Positions 54,395-62,267 of a stretch of DNA of 64,000 nt are shown here, piece after piece. The stretch is taken from positions 248,001 through 312,000 of the forward strand of contig CAVTWD010000001.1 in NCBI GenBank assembly GCA_963738325.1. Reading direction: 5' to 3'. Source of the stretch: CAVTWD01 sp963738325. Lineage in GTDB: Bacteria > Actinomycetota > Acidimicrobiia > Acidimicrobiales > Ilumatobacteraceae. The translations under genes and the position numbers were made by a program. Every line of letters starts with the position of its first letter. Positions within the stretch are counted from its first letter, which is position 1. Below the pieces are notes generated by a model. That model was not told where the DNA came from, searched no databases, and saw nothing but the letters and a program-made list of their open reading frames with translations.

Positions 54395-54887
54395 GGGACA
54401 TGCCGTCGGGCACCTGGCCCCCGACGACGGCCGCTCGGACGTCGTCGACGGCGAGCCACTCCACTCGTTCGACCTCGGCCCAGTCCTGAGGCGGTCCGAC
54501 CGGTTCGGCGCCGTCGGCGAGGAAGAGGTGGAAGCGCAAGTCGGAGCGGCCGTTGTTCGGGTGGTAGGTGAACAACGAGGTGAGCGGCCCCGGCCGCCAG
54601 CCGGTCTCCTCGAGCGTCTCGCGGGCGGCGGCCTGCTCGGGAGACTCGCCCGCGTCGATGTACCCGGCCGGTACCTCCCAGCCCCAGGTGTCCGTGGTGA
54701 ACCGGTGACGCCAGAGCAGGAGCACGCCCCGATCGCGATCGGCCACGACCGTGCCGCTGGCGTGCGCGGGGGCCCGGATCACGTGGTGCTCGTAGCGGGC
54801 CCCACCGGGGATCTCGACATCGACGAGAGCGAGATTCACCCATGGGCTCTCGTAGAGCATCCGCTCGCCGTGCACGGTCCATTTCAT
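54357..54887 (-). CDS. NUDIX hydrolase
   Basis: 176 residues. The Nudix box is complete: GYIDAGESPEQAAARETLEE continued by TGW, with the REUXEEXGU glutamates. N-terminal part resembles ADP-ribose pyrophosphatases (ILLWRHRFTTDTWGWEVPAG style, here LLLWRHRFTTDTWGWEVPAG). Hydrolyses a nucleoside diphosphate linked to another group. Divergent from the DUF35 gene with 32 bases between start codons. Confidence 0.9.
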   Translation of the reverse strand: MKWTVHGERMLYESPWVNLALVDVEIPGGARYEHHVIRAPAHASGTVVADRDRGVLLLWRHRFTTDTWGWEVPAGYIDAGESPEQAAARETLEETGWRPGPLTSLFTYHPNNGRSDLRFHLFLADGAEPVGPPQDWAEVERVEWLAVDDVRAAVVGGQVPDGMSLTGLLWFLAFLA

Positions 54888-54919
54888 CGCGGGCGAGGCT
54901 AGGTGGCACGATCGTCGAC

Positions 54920-55369
54920 GTGAGCGCCGAGACCGTCCCGATCGCCCCCGGGCTGTTCACGTGGCCGTCGGACGCGCCCCAACTCATCGGAGGCAAGTGC
55001 GCCTCCTGCGGGGTCGTGACGTTTCCGAAGCAGGATTCCTGCCCGCGCTGCAACGGACAGGACATCGTCGAAGAGCGCCTGGCGCGGCGAGGCACGCTGT
55101 GGACCTGGACCATCCAGGGCTTCCTGCCCAAGCCGCCGTACCTGGGACGGGAGACGGCGCAGACCTTCCGACCGTACGGCGTCGGCTACGTCGAGCTGCC
55201 GGGACAGGTGAGAGTCGAGTCCCGCCTCACCGAGAACGACCCGGCCAAGCTGAAGATCGGTATGGAGATGGAGCTCGTGGTCGTGCCCTTCACCACCGAC
55301 GACGACGGCCGTGAGGTCGTGACCTTCGCCTTCGCACCCGCGCCATCCACACCGGCCAAGGAGGTATGA
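54920..55369 (+). CDS. DUF35 zinc-ribbon/OB-fold protein, thiolase partner
   Basis: 149 residues. The zinc ribbon has CASCG and CPRCN pairs (GGKCASCGVVTFPKQDSCPR), followed by an OB-fold with acyl-CoA-binding character (GTLWTWTIQGFLPKPPYLGR). Proteins of this type dock on thiolase-like enzymes, feeding acyl-CoA to the active site, as in steroid side-chain aldolase systems. It overlaps the thiolase gene start, in line with a complex. Confidence 0.9.
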   Translation: MSAETVPIAPGLFTWPSDAPQLIGGKCASCGVVTFPKQDSCPRCNGQDIVEERLARRGTLWTWTIQGFLPKPPYLGRETAQTFRPYGVGYVELPGQVRVESRLTENDPAKLKIGMEMELVVVPFTTDDDGREVVTFAFAPAPSTPAKEV

Positions 55370-56511
55370 TGGACGATGTTGCCATCGTCGGCATCGGGAT
55401 GCACCCGTTCGGCCGGCACGACAGCACCGGGCTCCAGCAGGGTGCGTACGCGGTGCGCGCCGCGCTCGCGGATGCCGGCATCGATTGGAGCGATGTCGAG
55501 TTCGCCTTCGGTGGCTCGGCCGCGGCCGGCGGGGCCGACACCATGGTGAGCCAGCTCGGGCTTACGGGCCTGCCCTTCGTCAACGTCGCCAACGGCTGCG
55601 CCACCGGTGGGAGCGCGCTGATCTCCGCGTACAACGCCATCCGCTCCGGGGCGGCCGACGTGGTGATGGCCATCGGCTTCGACAAGCATCCTCGGGGCGC
55701 TTTCAACGCCGACCCGGCCGACTACGGCATCGGCGACTGGTACGGCGAGACGGGCCTCATGCTGACGACGCAGTTCTTCGGCATGAAGATCCAGCGCTAC
55801 ATGCACGAGTACGGGATCACGGCCAACACGCTCGCCAGGGTGGCGGCCAAGGCCTTTCGCAACGGGTCGAAGAACGACAACGCGTGGCGCCGCCAGCCGA
55901 TGACCGAAGAGGAGATCGAGGCCGCGCCCATGCTCTCCTACCCCCTCACCCAGTACATGTTCTGCTCCCCGGGGGAAGGCGGTGTCGCCCTCGTGCTCTG
56001 CCGAGCGGACCGAGCGAGCGGCTTCCCCGCCGCTGCCGTGTACCTGCGTTCGGCGGTGCTGAGATCCCGGCCCTTCGGCTCCTTCGAGGTGTTCAGCCCC
56101 TGGCTGCCGACCGAGCGGGGCGACTCGCCGACGGTCGCCGCGGCCACGGGCGCGTTCGAGATGGCCGGCGTCGAACCTCGCGACATCGACGTCATCCAAG
56201 TGCAGGACACCGAGTCGGGGGCCGAGGTGATGCACATGGCCGAGTGCGGCCTGTGTGAGCACGGTGAGCAGGAGGACCTCATCCAGCTGGGGGAGACCGA
56301 GATCGGCGGGCGGATGCCGGTCAACACCGACGGCGGCTGCCTCGCCAACGGCGAACCGATCGGGGCCTCGGGCCTCCGCCAGGTCTACGAATGCGTCCTC
56401 CAGTTGCGAGGCGGCGCCGGGGCGCGGCAGGTGCCGAACGAGCCCCGCACCGCCTTCACGCACGTGTACGGCGCGCCGGGCATCAGCGCCTGCACCGTGC
56501 TCACCCGCTGA
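55366..56511 (+). CDS. thiolase-fold protein (lipid-transfer type) with altered GHP motif
   Basis: 381 residues. N-terminal VAIVGIGMHPFGRHDSTGLQ, nucleophile Cys in VNVANGCATGGSALISAYNA, and C-terminal MPVNTDGGCLANGEPIGASG. In thiolases that last motif is GGxxAxGHPxGxxG; here the catalytic His is Glu (GEPIG). With the DUF35 partner this suggests an SCP2/Ltp-like aldolase or acyl transferase rather than a degradative thiolase. It is intact and its ATG overlaps the DUF35 stop. The end overlaps the convergent phosphodiester glycosidase gene by 11 bases. Confidence 0.88.
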   Translation: MMDDVAIVGIGMHPFGRHDSTGLQQGAYAVRAALADAGIDWSDVEFAFGGSAAAGGADTMVSQLGLTGLPFVNVANGCATGGSALISAYNAIRSGAADVVMAIGFDKHPRGAFNADPADYGIGDWYGETGLMLTTQFFGMKIQRYMHEYGITANTLARVAAKAFRNGSKNDNAWRRQPMTEEEIEAAPMLSYPLTQYMFCSPGEGGVALVLCRADRASGFPAAAVYLRSAVLRSRPFGSFEVFSPWLPTERGDSPTVAAATGAFEMAGVEPRDIDVIQVQDTESGAEVMHMAECGLCEHGEQEDLIQLGETEIGGRMPVNTDGGCLANGEPIGASGLRQVYECVLQLRGGAGARQVPNEPRTAFTHVYGAPGISACTVLTR

Positions 56512-57988
56512 ACGGCGACTCCCACTCGGAAGGCTGTGGCGAGCTACGGAGGTCGATCCGGCTTCGCCGTTCGACCGGAGATCGTATCTCGAAGGGGGGA
56601 AGGTCTCCTTTCCCCCTCCGCCTCGGCTCAGCCCGACGGCTCCGGCCCGCGAACACCGCCACGAAATCACGGGTGTCCTCGCTCAGCCACCGGTCCGCGG
56701 GATGGCCCTTGCCCATCCCGTTCAACAGCTTGGTGCCGTGCACACGCCCGTCGGGGCCGACGCCGTAGGTGTTGAACTGCGCCCATTCCTGGTTGATGTC
56801 GAGCTGCATGGCCTCGACCGCACCGGCGCGCTGCAACGTCTGGGCCAGGTTCACGATGGTCAGGTCGGGACCACCGACCCACACGACGGCGCCGTCGGCG
56901 CGCACCCCGATGCCCGTGCGCCACACCGCTTGACGATTGGCGGGGCCGGTGAAGCCCCACTTGCGGTTGGGGTCGGTGCTGAGGTCGGGCACGAGCTGGC
57001 CGCGGTCGACGATCAACGAAAGGTTCTGGCGGGCCGAGTCGAGCCCTGCGGTCGAGGTGAAGTCACGTCCCCACTCGCCGATCAACGGCACTCCGTTCGA
57101 GCTGATGGCGAGGGTGGCCGCGCCGTCGCGCAAACGCACCAGGGTCTTGCCGCCGAGGAAGAAGCCGCCGTGAGAGGGGGTCATGCGGAACCCGCCGGGG
57201 AAGGCGGCCAGGACGCTCGAGCGGAGCTCGACGGGGATGTCGGGGGGTCGATCCCAGGGGGCGCCGGGGATGGTGAGGCCGGGATACTGCCGGAACGACA
57301 TGACGCTCGGGTCGAACCACACGACCGCGTCGAGCGCCGAGGTGTAGACGGCGTCGGGCCGGATCACGGTGACGTAGGCGCCCGGCTTCCCGTCGATCAG
57401 CGGGCCCATGGGGCGCCAGACGCCTTCGCCCGGCACCGGCCTCGCCACCGGCGTGGGCAGCGGCGTGGGCGGCGCGAGGCGATGCGGATGCGGTTCGCGG
57501 GCCGGGGTCGAACCCGTCGCCCACGCGCTCCTCACGTCGCCTCCGCCGGCCCCGGCCGCGCGTGCAGAGGCGCCAGGGGCGAGTGCGCCAGGGGCGGCCG
57601 GAACGGCCAGCCTCGGGACGTCCTTGGCGACGTCGGGTGTGCCGCCCTTCTTCGCCGGGTGGAGGTTGTTCCACGTGCGCTCGGCCCAGTCGACGACGCC
57701 GCCGAGATGGTTGTCCCGCAGCCATTCGACGCTGCGCGCCGTCCACGGATCGGTACCCGGCCCGGTGAGAGCCTGGCCGTAGGAGTAGACGACGGGCAGC
57801 ATGAGCACGACGACGACGGCCAGGATCATGCGTCGCACCCGGCGGCGCCTGCGGCGGCGGCTCAGGCTGGCCGGCGGGGCGAGGCAGGTCGGATCGGGAG
57901 GAGGCCAGTCGGGGGACGAGGTGGAGGGCGAACCGCTGTCGGTGGCAAGGTCGGCGTCGGGGTCGTCCGACGCGGCGTCGGTCGGCAT
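56501..57988 (-). CDS. membrane-anchored phosphodiester glycosidase-family (NAGPA-like) protein
   Basis: 495 residues. A cytosolic acidic tail (MPTDAASDDPDADLATDSGS), a very basic stretch (SRRRRRRRVRRM) and one membrane helix (ILAVVVVLMLPVVYSYG) are followed by an Ala/Pro-rich linker. The outer domain resembles the phosphodiester glycosidase/NAGPA family: FPGGFRMTPSHGGFFLGG, LIVDRGQLVPDLSTDPNRKW and AMQLDINQEWAQFNTYGVGP. The last 45 residues are encoded by the dispersed repeat at 56566-56616 and look foreign to the domain, so the original stop may have been lost or moved. Probably acts on cell-envelope sugar phosphodiesters. Confidence 0.72.
   Translation of the reverse strand: MPTDAASDDPDADLATDSGSPSTSSPDWPPPDPTCLAPPASLSRRRRRRRVRRMILAVVVVLMLPVVYSYGQALTGPGTDPWTARSVEWLRDNHLGGVVDWAERTWNNLHPAKKGGTPDVAKDVPRLAVPAAPGALAPGASARAAGAGGGDVRSAWATGSTPAREPHPHRLAPPTPLPTPVARPVPGEGVWRPMGPLIDGKPGAYVTVIRPDAVYTSALDAVVWFDPSVMSFRQYPGLTIPGAPWDRPPDIPVELRSSVLAAFPGGFRMTPSHGGFFLGGKTLVRLRDGAATLAISSNGVPLIGEWGRDFTSTAGLDSARQNLSLIVDRGQLVPDLSTDPNRKWGFTGPANRQAVWRTGIGVRADGAVVWVGGPDLTIVNLAQTLQRAGAVEAMQLDINQEWAQFNTYGVGPDGRVHGTKLLNGMGKGHPADRWLSEDTRDFVAVFAGRSRRAEPRRRGKGDLPPFEIRSPVERRSRIDLRSSPQPSEWESPFSG
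56566..56616. repeat. dispersed 50-bp hairpin repeat, copy A
   Basis: Contains CCGGAGATCGTATCTCGAAG followed by a hairpin GGGGGAAGG, TCT, CCTTTCCCCC. The complement matches the copy at 60537-60588 over about 47 bases with around 8 differences. Both copies lie at the 3' ends of genes; this one is inside the tail of the phosphodiester glycosidase frame. Confidence 0.65.
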
Positions 57989-58120
57989 GGATCTCCCGGG
58001 ATGGAGACGATCGAGGCCTGAGCAAGCCTCGATCAGCAGCGCTGGCGGGCCAACCGTAGGCCGCAGGACCGCCTCGCCGGTGTCATGCGGCGGCGTCCTT
58101 ACCGAGATTTAGCCTCGGGG

Positions 58121-58783
58121 TCAGCCGCTCTGCTTCCACTGGTTCCAGTAGATCACTTCTTCGGCAGGGCGGCGGGTGCCCGGCTTGAAGTCGTCGCCCG
58201 TGTAGTAGGCCAGGGGGAGCAGGGCGACCTGGCTCACCGTGCGGGGGATGCCGAGCGCGTCGGCCACCTCGTCCTCGTACTCCAGATGCAGCGTCGTCCA
58301 GGCCGAGCCGAGGCCGCGCGAGCGCAGGGCGAGCTGGAACGACCAGACCGAAGGCAGGATCGACCCGTAGAAGCCCGCCATCGTCCCTTGCCTCGCGGTC
58401 GGCGGGATGCGGTCGAGGGCGCAGGGGATGACGTGGACGGGGACCTCGGCGAGGTGATCGGCGAGGTAGGTGGAGGAGTCGATGATGTTGAGGGTCGATA
58501 CGTCGGTGCGGCCCACCTTCTCGACCGCCTGCTTCTGCACCTGGATGTACGGCTGGTAGGCGCGCTGGTAGAAGCCGGCCACCGTGGCCCGCAGGTGAGG
58601 GTCGTCGACGATGACCCACCGCCACCGCTGGATGTTGGCCCCGGCGGGCGCCTGAATGGCGATGCGGATGCACTCGAGGATCACGTCGCGAGGCACTGGG
58701 CGGGTGAGATCGAGGCGCTTGCGAACGGCCCGCGTGGTGGTCAGGAGGTGGTCGGTCTGGGCCAGGTCGAAGGAAACGGCCAC
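58121..58783 (-). CDS. nitroreductase-family FMN protein
   Basis: 220 residues, start GTG at 58783 (VAVSFDLAQTDHLLTTTRAV). FMN-binding Arg stretch TRAVRKRLDLTRPVPRDVIL, active-site part APAGANIQRWRWVIVDDPHL, then LRSRGLGSAWTTLHLEYEDE and a C-terminal YYTGDDFKPGTRRPAEEV. This subgroup is common next to acyl-CoA genes in actinobacteria. NAD(P)H-linked reduction is likely but the substrate is unknown. It is divergent from the acyl-CoA mutase gene, sharing a 91-base promoter region. Confidence 0.85.
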   Translation of the reverse strand: MAVSFDLAQTDHLLTTTRAVRKRLDLTRPVPRDVILECIRIAIQAPAGANIQRWRWVIVDDPHLRATVAGFYQRAYQPYIQVQKQAVEKVGRTDVSTLNIIDSSTYLADHLAEVPVHVIPCALDRIPPTARQGTMAGFYGSILPSVWSFQLALRSRGLGSAWTTLHLEYEDEVADALGIPRTVSQVALLPLAYYTGDDFKPGTRRPAEEVIYWNQWKQSG

Positions 58784-58874
58784 GGCTCCGTAGACTAACT
58801 GGACGACCAAAACCGACAAGGGCGTCCACGGCAACGTCCCGGACGCCAGACCTGGAGCAGGGAAGGGGACGACG

Positions 58875-60530
58875 GTGGGGACTCCTCGCCAGGAATGGGA
58901 GCAGGCGTACGCAGCGAGCTCGCTGCGTGATGCCGACTTCGCCACGATGTCGGGCATCCCGGTCGAGCCGACCTACGGGCCGCCGCCGGGGGACGGGCGC
59001 AACGACACCGCCGAGTACCCGGGCGTCTATCCCTACACCCGCGGGCCCTATGCCTCGATGTACCGCTCGAAGCTGTGGACCATGCGGATGTTCGCCGGCT
59101 TCGGGACGGCGGACGACACGAACTGGCGCTTCAAGGAGATCATCCGCGCCGGGGGCGACGGCCTGTCGACCGCCTTCGACATGCCCACGCTGCTCGGCAT
59201 CGACTCCGACGACGAGATGGCCGAAGGGGAGGTGGGTCGCTGCGGCGTGGCCGTCGACACCTTGGCCGACATGGAGGATCTCTACCGCGACATCGATCTG
59301 GCCTCGATCACCACGTCGATGACCATCAACTCACCGGCGGCGGTGATCTTCGCGATGTATGTCGCCCAGGCCGAGCGGGCAGGGGTGCGGCGCGCCCTGC
59401 TGGGCGGCACGCTGCAGAACGACATCCTGAAGGAGTACCAGGCCCAGAAGGAGTTCGTGTTCCCGCCCCGCCAGAGCATGCGCCTCGTGCGTGACACGAT
59501 TGCGTTCACCGCGGCCGAGATGCCGCGCTGGCATTCGGTCTCGATCTCCGGCTACCACATCCGGGAAGCGGGCTCGACGGCGGCCGAGGAGCTCGCCTTC
59601 ACGCTCGCCAACGGCTTCGCGTACGTCGAGTTGGCCCGCCAGGCCGGCCTCCCGCTCGATTCCTTCGCGCCGAGGCTCTCGTTCTTCTTCAACGCCCACA
59701 TCGACTTCTTCGAGGAGATCGCCAAGTACCGGGCCGCCCGCCGCATCTGGGGCCGCTGGATGCGCGAGCGCTATGGCGCCCAGGCCGAGCGCAGCCGGCA
59801 GTTGCGCTTCCACACCCAGACGGCCGGGGTCAGCCTCACTGCGCAGCAGCCCGAGGTGAACATCGTGCGCACGGCCATCGAGGCACTGGCCGGAGTGCTC
59901 GGCGGTACGCAGAGCCTCCACACCAACTCGATGGACGAGGCCTTGGCGCTGCCCACCGAGAAGGCGGCTCGTATCGCGTTGCGCACCCAGCAGGTGCTGG
60001 CCTACGAGACCAACGTGGCCAACGTGGCCGATCCCCTCGGGGGCTCCTACTACGTCGAAGCCCTCACCGACGAGGTCGAGCGCGAGGCCGAGGAGATCTT
60101 CGGCTACCTCGACGAGCTCGGATCGGGCAGCATCCTCGAAGGCGTCATCAAGGGCATCGAGGAGAACTGGTTCCAGGGCAAGATCGCCGACTCCGCCTAC
60201 GAGCTCGAGCGCAAGTTCAACGCCGGTCGGCGGATCATCGTCGGCGTGAATCGCTTCACCGAGGGTAACGACGAGACGAACCTCGACATCCTCCAGATCA
60301 CCCACGAGGACGAAGCGCGCCAGATCAAGCGACTCGAATCCGTGCGTGACCGCCGCGACCAGGCGGCCGTCGAGGCCGCGCTCGCCCACTTGGCCAAGGA
60401 GGCGGCTGACCCCGAGGTGAACCTGATGCCCACGCTCATCGAGACCGTGGAGACCTACGCCAGCCTCGGCGAGATCATGTCGACGCTCGCCGGAGTCTTC
60501 GGCCGCCACGTCGAGACGCCGACGATTTGA
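58875..60530 (+). CDS. B12-dependent acyl-CoA mutase large subunit, isobutyryl-CoA mutase-like
   Basis: 551 residues, the TIM-barrel half of the methylmalonyl-CoA mutase family without the cobalamin domain. Substrate-pocket markers: TRGPYASMYRSKLWTMRMFA, where the residue that is Tyr89 in methylmalonyl-CoA mutase is Phe (MFAGFG), as in isobutyryl-CoA mutase; and EYQAQKEFVFPP, where Gln replaces the Arg that binds the methylmalonyl carboxylate. So methylmalonyl-CoA is not expected; an uncharged branched acyl such as isobutyryl-CoA is. The rest (FFFNAHIDFFEEIAKYRAAR, HTQTAGVSLTAQQPEVNIVR, VADPLGGSYYVEALT) is typical. The small cobalamin subunit is not in the window. Intact gene; GTG start after GGAAGGGGACGAC. 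Confidence 0.88.
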   Translation: MGTPRQEWEQAYAASSLRDADFATMSGIPVEPTYGPPPGDGRNDTAEYPGVYPYTRGPYASMYRSKLWTMRMFAGFGTADDTNWRFKEIIRAGGDGLSTAFDMPTLLGIDSDDEMAEGEVGRCGVAVDTLADMEDLYRDIDLASITTSMTINSPAAVIFAMYVAQAERAGVRRALLGGTLQNDILKEYQAQKEFVFPPRQSMRLVRDTIAFTAAEMPRWHSVSISGYHIREAGSTAAEELAFTLANGFAYVELARQAGLPLDSFAPRLSFFFNAHIDFFEEIAKYRAARRIWGRWMRERYGAQAERSRQLRFHTQTAGVSLTAQQPEVNIVRTAIEALAGVLGGTQSLHTNSMDEALALPTEKAARIALRTQQVLAYETNVANVADPLGGSYYVEALTDEVEREAEEIFGYLDELGSGSILEGVIKGIEENWFQGKIADSAYELERKFNAGRRIIVGVNRFTEGNDETNLDILQITHEDEARQIKRLESVRDRRDQAAVEAALAHLAKEAADPEVNLMPTLIETVETYASLGEIMSTLAGVFGRHVETPTI

Positions 60531-60536
60531 GCGAAG

Positions 60537-60588
60537 GGGGGGGAAGGACACCTTCTCCCCTTCGAGACGCGTACTCCGGTCGACCGGC
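60537..60588. repeat. dispersed 50-bp hairpin repeat, copy B
   Basis: A run of G followed by GAAGGACACCTTCTCCCCTTC forms a hairpin just after the acyl-CoA mutase stop, then CGAGACGCGTACTCCGGTCG. It is the inverted counterpart of copy A at 56566-56616. At this position it could serve as the terminator of the mutase gene. Confidence 0.65.
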
Positions 60589-60608
60589 AGCAGGAGGAGG
60601 CTGATCCA

Positions 60609-61460
60609 GTGAGCGTCGCCATCGGCCTCATGATCTTCCCGACCGACACCACGATCGGCCCGGTCGAGCTGGCCCGGGAGGTGGAGGAGCGCGGCTTCGA
60701 ATCCCTCTGGTTCCCCGAGCACACCCACATCCCGACGAGCCGAGCCACCCCCTTCCCGGGCGGCACGCCCCTGCCCGAGCACTACCGGCGCACGCTCGAT
60801 CCCTTTGTCGGGCTGGCCATGGCGGCGGCGGCCACCGAGCGGCTGAAGGTGGCCACCGGAGTCTGCCTCGTGGCCCAACGCGACCCGATCGGGCTGGCCA
60901 AGGAGGTGGCCACGCTCGACCATCTTTCCGGAGGCCGCTTCCTCTTCGGCATCGGGGTCGGCTGGAACCTCGAGGAGATGGCCGACCACGGCGTGGACCC
61001 GCCGCGCCGGCGCGCCCTCGTGCGCGAGAAGGTGCTGGCCATGAAGCGGCTCTGGACCGACGACGAGGCCAGTTACGACGGCGAGCTCGTCCGCCTCTCC
61101 CCGTCGTGGGCCTGGCCGAAGCCGGTCCAGCGACCGCATCCGCCCGTGATCATGGGTGGCGCGGGCGGCCGCGTGACCTTCCGCCACGTCATCGAGTACT
61201 GCGACGGATGGATGCCCATCCATGGCCGCAAGGCGATCTTCCCCAGGCTCGCTGAGCTGCAGGCGGCGGCCGAGGCGGCCGGCCGCGACCCGGCCACCAT
61301 CCAGCTCGGGGTGTTCGGTGCCCCGCCGAAGCCGGACATCCTCGACGACTACATCGCGCACGGCATGGCCCGGATCGTGCTCGCGCTCCCGCAGGGCGGG
61401 GCGGAAACCGTCATGCCGGCGCTCGACGTCCTCGCGCCACTCGTGGGGCGCTACGCCTGA
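60609..61460 (+). CDS. LLM-class F420-dependent oxidoreductase
   Basis: 283 residues, intact. Start VSVAIGLMIFPTDTTIGPVE, FESLWFPEHTHIPTSRATPF, ATERLKVATGVCLVAQRDPI, HLSGGRFLFGIGVGWNLEEM and PKPVQRPHPPVIMGGAGGRV are typical of actinobacterial F420-type enzymes (TIGR03619-like). Acts on an unknown substrate in the cytoplasm. Begins 78 bases after the mutase stop, behind repeat copy B. Its end overlaps the convergent SnoaL-like gene by 10 bases. Confidence 0.9.
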   Translation: MSVAIGLMIFPTDTTIGPVELAREVEERGFESLWFPEHTHIPTSRATPFPGGTPLPEHYRRTLDPFVGLAMAAAATERLKVATGVCLVAQRDPIGLAKEVATLDHLSGGRFLFGIGVGWNLEEMADHGVDPPRRRALVREKVLAMKRLWTDDEASYDGELVRLSPSWAWPKPVQRPHPPVIMGGAGGRVTFRHVIEYCDGWMPIHGRKAIFPRLAELQAAAEAAGRDPATIQLGVFGAPPKPDILDDYIAHGMARIVLALPQGGAETVMPALDVLAPLVGRYA

Positions 61461-61975
61461 GCGGCGAGCCCTGGGCCGAGCGGTGAGTGGGTGCCGCGGT
61501 CGGTCGAGCCTTGGCGGAACAGCTCGGTGGCGATCGGCATGGTCTGCAAGATCGGGTCCGTGCGGGTCCACTCGTGGACGCAGACGCGTGCCGCGATGCG
61601 CCAGTCACCATCGCGCTGCTCGTAGTGGTCGAGGTAGCGGCCGCACCACGTGTCGACGACGTCGGCGCCCGCACCATCGGTGCGCAACAGGAAGGAGAGG
61701 TTGTAGATCTCGCCCTCCGCGCTGCGCCCGTCGTCGGCCACTTCGATGGCGTGGTTGAGGAGGCAGTGCATGGTGGAGCGGAAGCGACGATGGCTCTCGA
61801 CGACGTGGTCACAGAAGGCCATGGCGCCACCCACGTAGGTGCCGTGGTCGTCGGTGGCGTCGGGCCAGTACGCGCTCTTCATGAGGTCGACGTCGAGGCG
61901 GTCGACACCGCGCGAGTAGCGGGCCGCGACCTGCCGGATGGCTTCGATGGCAGCGAGTCGGTGGAGGGGGTCCAT
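61451..61975 (-). CDS. SnoaL/NTF2-like protein
   Basis: 174 residues, an alpha+beta barrel of the nuclear-transport-factor-2 superfamily. Sequence MDPLHRLAAIEAIRQVAARY, SRGVDRLDVDLMKSAYWPDA, TMHCLLNHAIEVADDGRSAE and CGRYLDHYEQRDGDWRIAAR resembles scytalone dehydratase/SnoaL-like small enzymes. ATG at 61975 was chosen; longer open frame upstream has no matching sequence. The gap of 292 bases up to the next gene holds nothing I recognise. Confidence 0.82.
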   Translation of the reverse strand: MDPLHRLAAIEAIRQVAARYSRGVDRLDVDLMKSAYWPDATDDHGTYVGGAMAFCDHVVESHRRFRSTMHCLLNHAIEVADDGRSAEGEIYNLSFLLRTDGAGADVVDTWCGRYLDHYEQRDGDWRIAARVCVHEWTRTDPILQTMPIATELFRQGSTDRGTHSPLGPGLAAQA

Positions 61976-62267
61976 GCCGTCCAGCGTGTCAGACCCGCCG
62001 TCGCACTCTGAAGTTCCAAACGCGAGGACGTGCTCGATTCCCTGCTGGCGAAGGGCAGTGGGATGCACGAGCTCGTTGAACACTGGCCTCGTCGAGGCGG
62101 TGGCCTGGTGCGGTGCTGGCTCGGCGTGATCAGGCGGGGGAGGTGGGCGCGACGAGTTGAGTGGGAGGGACCACAAATGGGCAGGTGAGGGACGAGGCCC
62201 GGAGGCGCGCCTGCCTCGGCGTGGTGGCGCGCCTGGCGGACGCCACTTCCGGGGGGAACCGTCTGAG

